From NCBI RefSeq assembly GCF_000520955.1, contig NZ_JACC01000039.1, positions 1 to 64,000 on the forward strand: a stretch of 64,000 bases of DNA. Reading direction: 5' to 3'. Numbering within the stretch: the first letter of the stretch is position 1; each line of letters opens with the position of its first letter. The position numbers were made by a program, and so were the translations under genes. Positions 50,437 through 60,214 of the stretch are shown piece by piece. This stretch comes from Aquimarina pacifica. GTDB taxonomy: Bacteria; Bacteroidota; Bacteroidia; Flavobacteriales; Flavobacteriaceae. The notes below the pieces were generated by a model. That model was not told the DNA's origin and searched no databases. It saw only the letters and a list, made by a program, of their open reading frames with translations.

Positions 50437-51525
50437 ATGGAATTTAATAACAAGAAATTAGAAAAAACTTCAAAACTGATTAATTACGTTATTGCTATTG
50501 TGCTTTGCGCTTTCTTAATTTCGCTTTCTGGCAAATTGATTGATGATGTTGACGAGTGGAAAGAAAGGCCAACGGTCGAAGAATTTTATAACAACAAAAT
50601 AATATCAAAAAAGAAGTCTGATATAGAAAAAATTGATGCCGAAATCAATTTAAAGAACGAAAAAAAATCCAGTATTAAAAATACAATTAAGGTTGTAAAT
50701 AACAATTATGAAAACGCAAAAAAATCGTTTGACAACTGGATAGAAGCCAGAAAAACAGTAGGTTCTCCTAAAGAAGACAAAGAAGTTATTTCGAGAGCAA
50801 ATGAACTTGATGAATACTTTAAAACGCAACAAGAATGGAAAAAAGAGTTAACAAAAATAACCGATGAAATTCAGCTATTAAACAAAGATAAAAGTAGCAT
50901 TTATAAACGTATTGACACCGAAAAAGAAAGAGCGTATAAAGAACGTGAAAAAGCAATAAGAAAATATGACTTAAAAGTATTTTTAATTCGATTGCTCTTT
51001 ATTTTACCAATTCTACTTTTAGGAATATTTTTCATCATAAAATTCAGAAAACATAAATACTGGCCCTTATTTTTGGGGTTTGTACTGTTCTCTTTTTATG
51101 CTTTCTTTTTTGGTTTAGTTCCCTATTTACCAAGTTATGGGGGATATATCAGATCTGCTGTTGGTATAATTATAAGTGTATTGTTTGGTATTTATGCTAT
51201 CAATAAGATTAGAGCTTTTATCGAACAAAAAAAGAAAGAGTTAAAAGTTTCTACTACCGAAAGAGCAAAAAAAGTACGAACCGAAACTGCCGAAAAAGCT
51301 CTAGACAATCATATGTGTCCGTCTTGTGGCAAAGATTTTATAATAAAAAAATGGGATAAATCAGTAGGGAAAAAAAATAAAACAGAAACGTATGGCATTG
51401 TAACTAACTTTTGTCGATTCTGTGGACTCGAACTTTTTAAAAAATGTAATAATTGTGATTCTGAAAATTATGCACATTTACCATTTTGTGCAAATTGTGG
51501 CGATCATATGACTGATGACAAATAA
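50437..51525 (+). CDS. Membrane protein with coiled coil and C-terminal double zinc ribbon
   Basis: 362 aa. A first membrane segment (about 14-33) is followed by a long charged coiled-coil region (about 45-178). Three more membrane segments (about 183-205, 210-232, 238-258) follow. The C-terminal cytoplasmic domain contains CPSCGKDF, then FCRFCGLELFKKCNNCDS and LPFCANCGDH. That is four C-x-x-C pairs, i.e. two zinc ribbons (double zinc ribbon, DZR-like). The architecture suggests an oligomeric scaffold whose ribbons contact other proteins or nucleic acid. No family name recognised. A hairpin (51538-51564) follows the stop. Confidence 0.65.
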   Translation: MEFNNKKLEKTSKLINYVIAIVLCAFLISLSGKLIDDVDEWKERPTVEEFYNNKIISKKKSDIEKIDAEINLKNEKKSSIKNTIKVVNNNYENAKKSFDNWIEARKTVGSPKEDKEVISRANELDEYFKTQQEWKKELTKITDEIQLLNKDKSSIYKRIDTEKERAYKEREKAIRKYDLKVFLIRLLFILPILLLGIFFIIKFRKHKYWPLFLGFVLFSFYAFFFGLVPYLPSYGGYIRSAVGIIISVLFGIYAINKIRAFIEQKKKELKVSTTERAKKVRTETAEKALDNHMCPSCGKDFIIKKWDKSVGKKNKTETYGIVTNFCRFCGLELFKKCNNCDSENYAHLPFCANCGDHMTDDK

Positions 51526-51537
51526 AAAAGCTTAAAA

Positions 51538-51564
51538 AGCTGTATTCTATTCTAGGATATAGCT
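51538..51564 (+). terminator. Imperfect stem-loop after zinc-ribbon gene
   Basis: AGCTGTATTCTA pairs with TAGGATATAGCT (10 of 12, the rest G-U) around a 3-nt loop. No clear T run follows, so termination is only possible. Confidence 0.35.
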
Positions 51565-51599
51565 ATTATAGTATTGTGGTAAAACATTAGCATCAAACT

Positions 51600-52544
51600 A
51601 TGAAGAAAAACCCTAAACTATTTTCAATTTTAATTACACTTCTGATATCCGCAATTTTGGGATATGTTGAGATAGGAGTATTTAAAGATTATGGATGGAC
51701 TCTATTTCTGGTAATTCCTTTTATAATTGGATTTTTACCCGCATTTATAAATGGAAGACTGATCCAAACAACGAGAAGAGATAGCTACCAATTGAGTTTT
51801 GCAACTCTCGGAATAGTATTAGTTGGGCTCTTAGTTTTTGCTATTGAAGGACTTATTTGTATACTAATGTCATTGCCCTTAATTGCATTAGTGGTTTGGC
51901 TTGGTTCTTATCTTGGGTTTAAATCTAATAGAGGAAAGTGGACAAACCCAACAAATACGACCATAGGGCTTTTTCTAATTTGTCTTTCTTCAATGAGTTT
52001 TGACTATACCAATGAACCTAAAAATCTAATTCCTGTTAGAACTACCGTTATCGTTAATTCAAATATTGAGAACGTTTGGAAAAACGTTGTAACTTTTGAT
52101 AAAATAGATGAACCAACTGACTGGATTTTTAAAACGGGGATTTCTTATCCAACGGATGCTACAATTAAAGGGACTGGAGTTGGTGCAATTAGGTACTGTA
52201 ATTTTATAACTGGTAGTTTTGTCGAACCAATTACAACCTGGAATGAACCAAATCTATTACAATTTGATGTAAAAGAACAGCCAATTCCTATGAATGAATT
52301 TAATCCATTTTGGGAAATTCATCCACCACATTTAGATGGCTATTTCAAATCATACAAAGGTCAGTTTAAATTAACAAAAATTGGTAAAAACCAAACAGAA
52401 TTAGAAGGAACGACTTGGTACAAAGTAGATGTCACCCCTGAGATTTATTGGAAAACTTGGTCTAATTTTATTGTTCACCGAATACACAAACGGGTTTTGA
52501 ATCATATAAAAATAACAGCCGAAAAGAGCAATACATTACAATAA
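51600..52544 (+). CDS. Membrane protein with C-terminal SRPBCC (START-like) domain
   Basis: 314 aa. Five hydrophobic segments occupy about residues 8-140 (LISAILGYVEIGVF, TLFLVIPFIIGFLPAF, LSFATLGIVLVGLLVFAIEG, ICILMSLPLIALVVWLGSYL, TIGLFLICLSSMSF). A polyketide-cyclase/SRPBCC domain follows (about 145-312), starting PVRTTVIVNSNIENVWKNVV. The strand FWEIHPPHLDGYFKSYKGQF and the long C-terminal helix HRIHKRVLNHIKITAEK complete the helix-grip fold. The domain binds hydrophobic ligands, so the fusion may couple lipid-like ligands to the membrane part. It is a stand-alone gene. Confidence 0.75.
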   Translation: MKKNPKLFSILITLLISAILGYVEIGVFKDYGWTLFLVIPFIIGFLPAFINGRLIQTTRRDSYQLSFATLGIVLVGLLVFAIEGLICILMSLPLIALVVWLGSYLGFKSNRGKWTNPTNTTIGLFLICLSSMSFDYTNEPKNLIPVRTTVIVNSNIENVWKNVVTFDKIDEPTDWIFKTGISYPTDATIKGTGVGAIRYCNFITGSFVEPITTWNEPNLLQFDVKEQPIPMNEFNPFWEIHPPHLDGYFKSYKGQFKLTKIGKNQTELEGTTWYKVDVTPEIYWKTWSNFIVHRIHKRVLNHIKITAEKSNTLQ

Positions 52545-52618
52545 AGGGTATGAATCTTTATTTGCTTTTATATGTAACAATAAGTACATAGAATCGTCTC
52601 CCTTTAAAATTCAAGACG

Positions 52619-53152
52619 ATGAAAACTATATTTCAATTTTTTTTGGTGGTATTAACAACGGTGTATTCTTTTTCACAAGAAAAGGAAAAATCACAAATTC
52701 TGTGTGCATCCGATGAAAGTCCATATCGCGACTTTGATTTTGTATTGGGAGAATGGGACTTTTTGACTTCTGATGGTAAAAAAATGGGGGAACAAATCTA
52801 TACAAAGCAAGAAAAAGGTTGTGCGATACTTGAGAAATGGACTACTCTGTCTGGTAGTACAGGAACTGGCATGACCTTTGTCGATCCTAATACTGGCCTA
52901 TGGAGACAGGTATGGATGAGTCCAATGTTTCATATTGATTATTCGGGAAGCCTCAATGAAACTGGTGCCATGGTTCTTGAGGGCACAATGTATCCTAATA
53001 ATGGTAAAAAAAGTGCTCCCGTTCGGGGTTTGTGGGCCAAACAAGGCGATGGTACAATAAAACAAGAATTTCTCAAATATAATGAGCAAACAAAAAAATG
53101 GGAATCCTTCTTCTCAGGTGTCGCACACCCAAAAACAAATAATAATGACTAG
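52619..53152 (+). CDS. Secreted DUF1579-like protein
   Basis: 177 aa with a signal peptide (about 1-20, ending SFSQ). The mature domain starts with DFDFVLGEWDF, the hallmark of the DUF1579/THAP4-like small beta-barrel group (F-x-x-G-x-W). TGTGMTFVDPNTGLWRQVWM and GAMVLEGTMY continue it. Some relatives bind haem or fatty acids, but this has not been shown for this type. It is probably a periplasmic lipocalin-like protein with a single Cys. It stands alone. Confidence 0.72.
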   Translation: MKTIFQFFLVVLTTVYSFSQEKEKSQILCASDESPYRDFDFVLGEWDFLTSDGKKMGEQIYTKQEKGCAILEKWTTLSGSTGTGMTFVDPNTGLWRQVWMSPMFHIDYSGSLNETGAMVLEGTMYPNNGKKSAPVRGLWAKQGDGTIKQEFLKYNEQTKKWESFFSGVAHPKTNNND

Positions 53153-53994
53153 TAGAGATCATAACCACAAATGAGTTATTTACCCTATCTCGATCTTCGT
53201 TGTTTTTGCGATACTAATATATATTCAAAAAAACAACCCTTCTTCGGTAAAGATATCAAATGTAAAATCTTTAGAAATCCTATACAATATTAACCTCTGA
53301 TCATTAAGGATTCATGAAATAAAGTATCTAAAAGTAAAATAAAACCTTCGAACACTCGAGTACTTCATTTTTTTCTATTAACAGTAAAAGTAAACATCCT
53401 ACCATCTAGCATTAGAAATTTGTGAAAATTATCTATTGACCAATTGCTATACATTCTAGAACTATTATTCTCAAGAAATTTTGTCTACATTAATGCGTAT
53501 CAAAAGTTTTAAATGGCATCAATTGGTTTTTGATCTGAAAAGTATGTATAGTGAAACTAATTTAGTTTTTTAGTTGATCAAAATAAAGATGTAGTATGCA
53601 TCTACAGAACTAGTAGTATACATTAGAACCAAAAACTTTCCCTATTCAGAAAAGCTTAAAAATAATTTTTATTAAAAGATCATGACAAATTCTATATAAT
53701 AATCGTCTTAGAATTAAAAAATATGAAATATAGTGTATTATTTACAACGATGATGTAGAATATTATAGCTATCAGAAGACGTAAGGTATTCTAGACACCC
53801 AAGTTTCATTCACTGAAAGCCCAATATAATTCACTGATTTTAATGCTTTTTAATCCTATTTTTATTTAAAATGTCTGTAATTTCATACTGGCTAATCGTA
53901 AATTAGAAAAAGAAGCGTTACTATTTTATACCTGATAGTTGCAAAACCTCTTTTTAAAGTCACGTAAACTAAACATAATTTAAAATTGTAAACA
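53153..53994. other. Gene-free gap, 842 bp
   Basis: The longest gap in the window. No open frame of note lies on either strand apart from the antisense shadow of the next gene. No boundary site and no terminator hairpin with a T run was found. Short repeats such as TAGTATGCATCTACAGAACTA (about 53593) do not form a convincing element. It is probably decayed sequence plus the promoter of the YHYH gene. Confidence 0.4.
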
Positions 53995-54789
53995 ATGAAA
54001 TATCTAAAATTCCCGATTTTACTTCTTTTAGGAACATTTCTATTCATTACATCATGTAGTGATAATAATGATGATTCGGATGATTCAGATGATTCATCAG
54101 ATGGCTCCTCCTCTAGCGGAGGTGTTACTCCACTATCAGCATTTGATGAATTCAATCCTGATGCGGTAACTATTTCATTTGATGGTGATGATATTACCAT
54201 TGAGTCAAATGGTCTGCCTAACCACACATCTCCGTACTGGGCACCTACAGAACCCCTATATATAGAACCCGTAGTAGCACTTGCCTTAACTCCGGGTGGT
54301 ATAGGAAGTCGTGGCCTTACTGTTACAGTTCCTGCAGAACCAGAGATAGCAGCTTCGAGCACAGCTACAGGATTAGGTGCTATTGGTATTTCTGTAACAG
54401 GAGTCCCTATTTTTAATGATTTAGAAGGAGATAATAGACCAATAGAAGAAGTAATTGCAGAAACATTTGATTATGCAGGAGCGCATAATGGCCCTTCTGG
54501 GTATCATTACCATATAGAATCTTCTGATGTACCTGAAAACACAACACTTTCTCATGATGATGAAAAATTAATAGGTATTCTGGCAGATGGTTTTTTATTA
54601 TATGGAAGAAGAGAAATGGATAACTCGTATCCTGCGGACTTAGATGTATCAGGAGGGCATTATGGAGAAACACAGCATAGTGATGGTGAAAAATTTTATC
54701 ATTATCATATCATTAATGAATTCTATTTCGACGATGTCATAGCACTTTTTGCTGTTGATTTGCAAGGAACTCCGAATACCATTATGTAG
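53995..54789 (+). CDS. YHYH-domain lipoprotein
   Basis: 264 aa. The lipoprotein signal peptide (FITSC) is followed by a Ser/Asp-rich linker of repeated DDSD units (about 22-44), which is spacer-like. The YHYH domain follows, with the eponymous motif GYHYHIE (about 168) and a second H-rich copy, KFYHYHIINEF. GILADGFLLYGRREMDN between them is a conserved element of the family. YHYH proteins are widespread marine proteins of unknown, probably metal-related, function. It ends in a long perfect hairpin terminator. A second YHYH protein is at 57482-58417. Confidence 0.85.
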   Translation: MKYLKFPILLLLGTFLFITSCSDNNDDSDDSDDSSDGSSSSGGVTPLSAFDEFNPDAVTISFDGDDITIESNGLPNHTSPYWAPTEPLYIEPVVALALTPGGIGSRGLTVTVPAEPEIAASSTATGLGAIGISVTGVPIFNDLEGDNRPIEEVIAETFDYAGAHNGPSGYHYHIESSDVPENTTLSHDDEKLIGILADGFLLYGRREMDNSYPADLDVSGGHYGETQHSDGEKFYHYHIINEFYFDDVIALFAVDLQGTPNTIM

Positions 54790-54810
54790 GTAACATATAA
54801 AATGATTTAT

Positions 54811-54864
54811 TAATAAAGAAACCATTCTTATCATTACCCCTGATTTAGAATGGTTTCTTTATTA
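54811..54864. terminator. Bidirectional terminator hairpin
   Basis: A perfect 18-bp stem, TAATAAAGAAACCATTCT (54811-54828) against AGAATGGTTTCTTTATTA (54847-54864), with an 18-nt loop. It lies 22 bp after the YHYH stop and separates it from the convergent minus-strand gene. The remainder of the gap to 55099 shows nothing. Confidence 0.7.
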
Positions 54865-55099
54865 AGATAAACACCTGAAATTAAAATTACCTAATTTAGG
54901 TTCTAGATCAAGTGTTTGAGTCAAACTATTAAGCCAAGTACTCAGAAAATGAGAATCGAGAAGAAAATATCCAACACTTACCAAAACACTAAACTTATTA
55001 GGAAAAATTGAGTCGAAATAGTGGTAAGAATAGTAGTTCAAAAAGTCAGCGAAAGTACAGAAAACTTAATTAAAAAATCATCTACCTGAACTACTTAGC

Positions 55100-56236
55100 C
55101 TATTTTATTAAATGAGGATATCCAAGAGCTCGATTCTGAAACTGAAGAATCTCTTTCTTTTGTACCACACCTTGGTCTATATTAATCGCATGATGAATTG
55201 TATCATTTTTGTCCCAAGCATCACGCCCTTTAAGAACCGTTGGGAGATGAACAATTAATGCAGCAGAAATTGACCTTGTTGCGCTCTCCCATAAATAGCT
55301 GGGTGTATGATCTACAGCGTAATAGTCTATATTATCAACTGATAATATTGGATTTTTAAATGTAGTCGGCTTAGCAAAATAAAAACCCATTCCTTCATCA
55401 CAACTCACATCTATAATTAAGCAACCCTTTCTCAGGTATGATTTTTCGTCATGCGTAACAAAATCAACAGGGTTATTGGGATTTTGATAGGTACCATTAA
55501 TAATAATTTCTGATTCGCTAATTAGCTCTGTCAGGGGTCTTTCTGATCCATCATGTTCTACGACCAACATTCTAGCTTCTCCTTCTTTTCCTTTTCTAAT
55601 CCTAACATAATGCACATCAAGAACCTCTTCCCTAACCTCATGATCAGGCCTTTGAATACAAATTGTGATGTCTCTAAAGCCATGAGCCTTCAGTGCATAA
55701 ATAGCTCCTCTGCTCACAGCTCCAAAACTAAAAATGATCACTTTTCGTTGATTTCCATAATGACCATCAATTCCCTTTAATTGCATAGCATGGAGAATTG
55801 CACAATATCCTGCCATTTCATTATTCTTATAAAATGTATGACGCCCCTGTAAACCACTAGGTGACCAAACGAACATATCTTCAAAAGCTATCAAAGTTAA
55901 TTTGCGATCAATAGCAGTTTGAGTTATTTCTCTTTGCTGGGCACAATGAGGGTACCCCCAAAGAATACCTTCTTTTTTTAATTCTTTTAAATCAGACAGA
56001 ACGGGTTTGGCTATGATAACCGATCCAATATCTTTCAATATTTCACTTCTAGAAGCCAATCCTCCAGAAAGAGATGCAATTTCATCGTCATCTATTTTGA
56101 AAGGTTTACCGTATCCCTTTTCAAAAACTAATTGCTTTCTAATATCATGAGGAAGCCTTAATAAATGATCAGGATGAATGGGTAGTCTACGTTCGTCTTC
56201 CTTTTCGGAAGTTCCGATTACACCAAGTGTATGCAT
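55100..56236 (-). CDS. N5-(carboxyethyl)ornithine synthase-like dehydrogenase
   Basis: 378 aa, full length. It belongs to the alanine-dehydrogenase/saccharopine-dehydrogenase-like group that includes N5-(1-carboxyethyl)ornithine synthase. The N-terminal catalytic domain has GVIGTSEKEDERRLPIHP, KPV in VIIAKPVLSDL, and the His of GYPHCAQQ. The nucleotide-binding stretch is IIFSFGAVSRGAIYALKAHG, followed by GCLIIDVSCDEGMGFYFAKP. These enzymes reductively condense an amino acid with pyruvate or act on related opines, using NAD(P)H. It is one of only two intact genes on the minus strand, convergent with the YHYH gene. Confidence 0.75.
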   Translation of the reverse strand: MHTLGVIGTSEKEDERRLPIHPDHLLRLPHDIRKQLVFEKGYGKPFKIDDDEIASLSGGLASRSEILKDIGSVIIAKPVLSDLKELKKEGILWGYPHCAQQREITQTAIDRKLTLIAFEDMFVWSPSGLQGRHTFYKNNEMAGYCAILHAMQLKGIDGHYGNQRKVIIFSFGAVSRGAIYALKAHGFRDITICIQRPDHEVREEVLDVHYVRIRKGKEGEARMLVVEHDGSERPLTELISESEIIINGTYQNPNNPVDFVTHDEKSYLRKGCLIIDVSCDEGMGFYFAKPTTFKNPILSVDNIDYYAVDHTPSYLWESATRSISAALIVHLPTVLKGRDAWDKNDTIHHAINIDQGVVQKKEILQFQNRALGYPHLIK

Positions 56237-56535
56237 AAATATTTTGTAACGGTTGGGACTGCTTATTAATATAATAAGCTATGAATCCCTTAGATGTAGA
56301 TAATTCGTAAGATTTGGTAACAACATACATCAAATGAATTACCAAAAGTTTCAATTACGTGAAGGACTTTCTAAAAGAAAATAAAAAAACCAAAAGTGAA
56401 GGAGAATTGAAAAAATTCTTACTTCAAAGGTACTGTTTATAAACTGCAAATCAGGAGATTCTGAGAAAGGTTTCTTATTGACTATTTTGATACAACCATT
56501 TTTATTCTTAAATTATAAGAACTAACAGAAAAAAA

Positions 56536-56922
56536 ATGATGAGGCAAAATATTGTTTTGAAGAAAAATCCAAAAATTGAATTTCAACTTCTGGATACTGG
56601 GTTTCAATTAATAGATGAACAAACAGAACAGAATTCTGGATTTTACTCCTATAGCGATCTGAAATCCATTGAATTAAATAACATTTGGTTTCCTAGACTA
56701 GCAAATTGGTTAAAAATTTTTACATGGATATTTAATGGAGTACCATTTTTTCCAGATGCAGAAACTTGCAAAAAAGCTAATGTCAATATTCATTTTGAGA
56801 AAATAAAGCTCGGAGTTTGGTTAACAGATTCTTACATGACTAATAAAGCAAAAAAACTAAAGAAATTATTAGACATAAAGACTAATATTAAATTCAATAC
56901 CAACTTCGGAAAGGTATATTGA
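56536..56922 (+). CDS. Small PH-like protein of unknown function
   Basis: 128 aa. It starts MMRQNIVLKKNPKIEFQLLD, without a signal peptide. A strand-rich N-terminal part is followed by a hydrophobic, Trp-rich segment (NWLKIFTWIFNGVPFFPD). The C-terminal strand IKLGVWLTDSYMTNKAKKLK then precedes a helix. The pattern is compatible with a bacterial PH-type domain, but I am not sure. The upstream gap (56237-56535) shows no other gene. Confidence 0.5.
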   Translation: MMRQNIVLKKNPKIEFQLLDTGFQLIDEQTEQNSGFYSYSDLKSIELNNIWFPRLANWLKIFTWIFNGVPFFPDAETCKKANVNIHFEKIKLGVWLTDSYMTNKAKKLKKLLDIKTNIKFNTNFGKVY

Positions 56923-57481
56923 TAAATTTGCAAAAAGGCTAATAAAAGAAGAGACAGAATCAAAAACTGGCTTGAAAAAATAAAAACAGACCGCCACAAT
57001 AGCCATTATCCAGTTTGGTTGTATCCCATAACAAAATAAAACAACCACTCAAACAGCAAGACTTAAATTAAGTTATCAAATTAGATGATTCTAAAACGAG
57101 ATGTTTTGATCGATCCTCATACTCTGAAACAACTTTTAAAGTTCTAAATTTCTAATACGATCTCATTACCTTCAATTACAACCAACACGAAAAATGCTGA
57201 TAAAACAATTTTTAGTCAAAATCTTAATATAATAACTAAAAATAGCGCACAAAATTTGCGACTGTAATTAAAATGATCCCTTAGTAAAAGTAACAGTAAA
57301 ATATGATCATTTAGGTTCGTAATCCTCTAAAAATTCAGTACTTTTAATTGTCATACGAATCGTAACAAACATATTGCTTGTTATCTGTAAAAGATAAAAT
57401 TGCGGGCAAAAAAACACCTGAATTGAATTAAGTTTTCATACCAAATAAATAATCTTATTCAAAAACACAAACTCTCTTAAA
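56923..57481. other. Gene-free gap, 559 bp
   Basis: No reading frame of interest. AAATTCAGTACTTTTAATTG followed by CGAATCGTAACAAACATATT (about 57336-57374) is faintly like a family A right arm but too weak to call. Otherwise I see nothing. Confidence 0.35.
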
Positions 57482-58417
57482 ATGAAAAATCTCTCTCTTC
57501 TACTTATTGTTATTTTTATTTTCTCCTGTAAATCAAATCAGAAACCGGATGAAGATATCAAAACACTAGCGGTAAATAAGGATTATTTTATTTCAGAAAA
57601 TATTATCGGAGAGATCACAGAACAAAAAGTTAGCTTAAAAGGAGTTGAAACTCTTTGCTATGTTATAAAAACAAATTCTCAAGCAACAGAACATAAAATG
57701 GGACCTTGGTGCCCAAGACATATCGAAGACGGAAAGGAAAAAGGAGGAATTTGGTTTGAAAATGGAAAGGTTTATGATGTTTCTGGACATTTTATTGCCG
57801 AACTAGATAAATTTTATAAAGATGAAAAATGGAAATTATATAGAGACAATGACTCAATAAAAGTTACAGATACTAAAAAGGGCTGCCTTGGCGCTGCAAA
57901 ACCCAATGTTGAAGAAGAATACAAAAACCATTGTGTAGAGTGCTTACCTGAGTATTTTAAAGACCAAATAACGACTTTTGTAATTCCCGTAAAACCAGAA
58001 TATCAAAATTCCTCTCAAAAATTTGGTAGAGGTGGAATAGGAATTGCATTTAATGGAGTAAAATTTGATCCGCCAGCACCAACTCATGCTATATTAGCAG
58101 CACATACCATTGCTCCACTAGATGACCATGGAGGACATGTAAACCCCCATGGAGGATATCATTACCATGCCGTCACAGGTTCAACAAAAGAAATTGAACA
58201 AACAGACACGCATGCCCCAATTATTGGATATGCCATAGATGGTTTTGGTATTTATGGTTTGCTAGATAAAGATAAAAAAGAAGCAACAGATTTAGATGAA
58301 TGTGGTGGACACATAGATAGCGCAAGAGGTTATCACTATCATGCTGGCGAACCAGGAAGTAATCAAATTATAAAATGCTTACGAGGAAAACCTGGGTATA
58401 TAAGTATTGAAGAATAA
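57482..58417 (+). CDS. YHYH-domain lipoprotein
   Basis: 311 aa. The lipoprotein signal peptide is IFSC (Cys16). The N-terminal part has MGPWCPRHIEDGKEKGGIWF, then a Cys-containing middle (NHCVECLPEYF). The YHYH domain (about 185-305) has DDHGGHVNPHGGYHYHAV, the conserved IIGYAIDGFGIYG, DECGGHIDSARGYHYHAGE and ends in CLRGKPG. Its His-rich motifs suggest metal binding (copper or calcium in some relatives, unproven). It is similar in type to 53995-54789 but with the complete double GYHYH arrangement. A hairpin follows at 58424-58454. Confidence 0.87.
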   Translation: MKNLSLLLIVIFIFSCKSNQKPDEDIKTLAVNKDYFISENIIGEITEQKVSLKGVETLCYVIKTNSQATEHKMGPWCPRHIEDGKEKGGIWFENGKVYDVSGHFIAELDKFYKDEKWKLYRDNDSIKVTDTKKGCLGAAKPNVEEEYKNHCVECLPEYFKDQITTFVIPVKPEYQNSSQKFGRGGIGIAFNGVKFDPPAPTHAILAAHTIAPLDDHGGHVNPHGGYHYHAVTGSTKEIEQTDTHAPIIGYAIDGFGIYGLLDKDKKEATDLDECGGHIDSARGYHYHAGEPGSNQIIKCLRGKPGYISIEE

Positions 58418-58423
58418 ACCCTC

Positions 58424-58459
58424 TATCTGGCTTTCAATAATTCAAAATCAGATAAGTTT
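58424..58459 (+). terminator. Stem-loop, possible terminator after YHYH gene
   Basis: TATCTG (58424-58429) pairs with CAGATA (58449-58454), with a secondary TTT/AAA inside, followed by AGTTTT. It is weak but well placed, 7 bp after the stop. No gene lies between it and 58701. Confidence 0.4.
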
Positions 58460-58701
58460 TATATATATCTTAAGACCAAAAAAATCAATAGATAGAATAA
58501 CGGATTGATTTACTCCTACTCTATCTACACCAAAATATTGCCACAACCCAAATGATTCGAAAAGAAAAATTGAAATGTGCCACTACTGAAAATGTAGTTG
58601 CCAACTGATTGAAGGGTTAAAAAAAAGATAAAACAACATATACTTTGTATTTAAATGATGAATTTTTATTAATCTTCAGTATTCAATAAACAAAGTCAAT
58701 T

Positions 58702-59154
58702 ATGAAACTACCCATTATTATACCATTGACCCTTTTTCCTCTTCTATCCTTTTCTGTACATAGCCAAACACAACAAGACTCTATACAAATTACACAAGTC
58801 GCATTAGATTATATAGAATCCCAACATAATGTCAAACCTCAACAATTCGAACGTGCGGCACACCCTAGGATGATAAAGAGGACTTTTTGGACCAATAAAA
58901 AAACTGGAAAGGAATATTTGAGAGAAACTTTTACAGATGCTATGATTTTACTTGCAGAAACTTATAATCAAAACAAAGACAAGTTTCCCGAAAACCCAAA
59001 AAAAGAAGTAATCATTCTCGATGTATATGACAAGGTAGCCTCGGTAAAACTAGTCGCTGATAATTGGATTGATTATATGCATATTGTAAAACTTAACGGA
59101 AAATGGCAACTTGTAAATGTGCTATGGCAGTTTAATGACTCTAAAGACCATTAA
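58702..59154 (+). CDS. Secreted NTF2-like (putative lumazine-binding) protein
   Basis: 150 aa with a signal peptide (about 1-23, ending VHSQ). The NTF2-like/Lumazine_bd_2 fold starts ITQVALDYIESQHNVKPQQF. ERAAHPRMIKRTFWTNKKTG is the family's region with the conserved H-P. It ends with EVIILDVYDKVASVKLVAD and MHIVKLNGKWQLVNVLWQF. Function is unknown; relatives are small-ligand binders or isomerase-like. It belongs to the same fold group as 46765-47256, although the two are clearly divergent. It stands alone. Confidence 0.82.
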   Translation: MKLPIIIPLTLFPLLSFSVHSQTQQDSIQITQVALDYIESQHNVKPQQFERAAHPRMIKRTFWTNKKTGKEYLRETFTDAMILLAETYNQNKDKFPENPKKEVIILDVYDKVASVKLVADNWIDYMHIVKLNGKWQLVNVLWQFNDSKDH

Positions 59155-59312
59155 TCCAGATTCTAAAAAAGCTTTGTAAGCCCTTCTTAATAAAAAAATA
59201 GAGTATTATGAAGACAAATAACATCTCTAAATTAAAAAAGTGTTTTGTTCATTTTCTAAAAGATGCCTTGATAGATAATACAAGTACTCAACAATAATAA
59301 ATCTGAAGGACA

Positions 59313-60038
59313 ATGAAAACCTCATACTTAATGATCTTATTGCTTGTTAATAGCTTCGTTTATGGTCAAGAAACAAGATATGTCAATGCCAGAAATGGGC
59401 TAAATATAAGAGAAAAACCAAGCTTAGATGCTCAAAAATTAGGAACACTCAACCATTTACAGGAAATTAAAATTATTAAAAAAACAGGGATAAAATTATC
59501 TATTAATGATGCTGAAAAAAAAATATCAGGAGAATGGATAAAAATTTCTGCATCGCAACAAGATTCTATTGTTACTGGGTATGTTTTTGATGGATACTTA
59601 ACAAATAAAAAAGATAAAACAAACGTAAATCTATGGAGTATCAATGATTTTATTGTGACTTGTCCAAAAAATTACAAAGAAGAATTAAAACAAAGTATAG
59701 AATATGAAAGAGCGTATTGGAAAAATGTCCCTAATCCTTTTTTGGCAATATACAAGGGAAACTACATAGGCGATTATTTTCATCTAAATTTTGAAGACTC
59801 TGAAGGAAAAATATATGACTTTGGATTCGGAAAAAATGATTTTGGAGACATAATACTTTTTGAGAATGATAAAGATTTTAGTGATAATCCAAAATATTTA
59901 GATCAGCAATTTAAGATATTCTGGGAATGGAAAATAGCATCATTTCCCTGTTGTTCAGTAGAATATGAAATGGTCGAAGCATACCTTCCATCAATAGTAA
60001 AGCTAGAAATGACTGCCAAGAATACGGATAAAAAGTAA
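59313..60038 (+). CDS. Secreted SH3b-domain protein
   Basis: 241 aa with a signal peptide (about 1-18, ending VYGQ). The SH3b domain (about 20-100) has ETRYVNARNGLNIREKPS, KLGTLNHLQEI and closes in GYVFDGYL. This is the same layout as the protein at 3921-4583, including the inserted K-x-S-x-x-D-x-x-K-x-I-S-G-E/Y-W stretch. The C-terminal half is unrelated: NPFLAIYKGNYIGDYFHLNF and a WEWKIASFPCCSVEYEM segment. It is probably an envelope protein. It shows that the SH3b family of the cassette array also has members outside it. Confidence 0.75.
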   Translation: MKTSYLMILLLVNSFVYGQETRYVNARNGLNIREKPSLDAQKLGTLNHLQEIKIIKKTGIKLSINDAEKKISGEWIKISASQQDSIVTGYVFDGYLTNKKDKTNVNLWSINDFIVTCPKNYKEELKQSIEYERAYWKNVPNPFLAIYKGNYIGDYFHLNFEDSEGKIYDFGFGKNDFGDIILFENDKDFSDNPKYLDQQFKIFWEWKIASFPCCSVEYEMVEAYLPSIVKLEMTAKNTDKK

Positions 60039-60214
60039 TTCATGCATGAACTGATAAAAACTTTAATTCTGTAATCGCTTAATAACAAGAATCCTACTTT
60101 TATATTATTGACTATACCGCACCTAAGTCATTCTATAAGCACGGATATTATAAAAAAGTTGAAAATCATGTCAAATTAATTTATATTCAACCGTCTTACA
60201 ATAAATTTAAGAAA

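Noticed and set aside
53892-54362. 156-codon minus-strand ORF opposite the YHYH gene
   Set aside because: It mirrors the Ser/Asp linker of the real lipoprotein. The + strand protein has the signal peptide and YHYH motifs.
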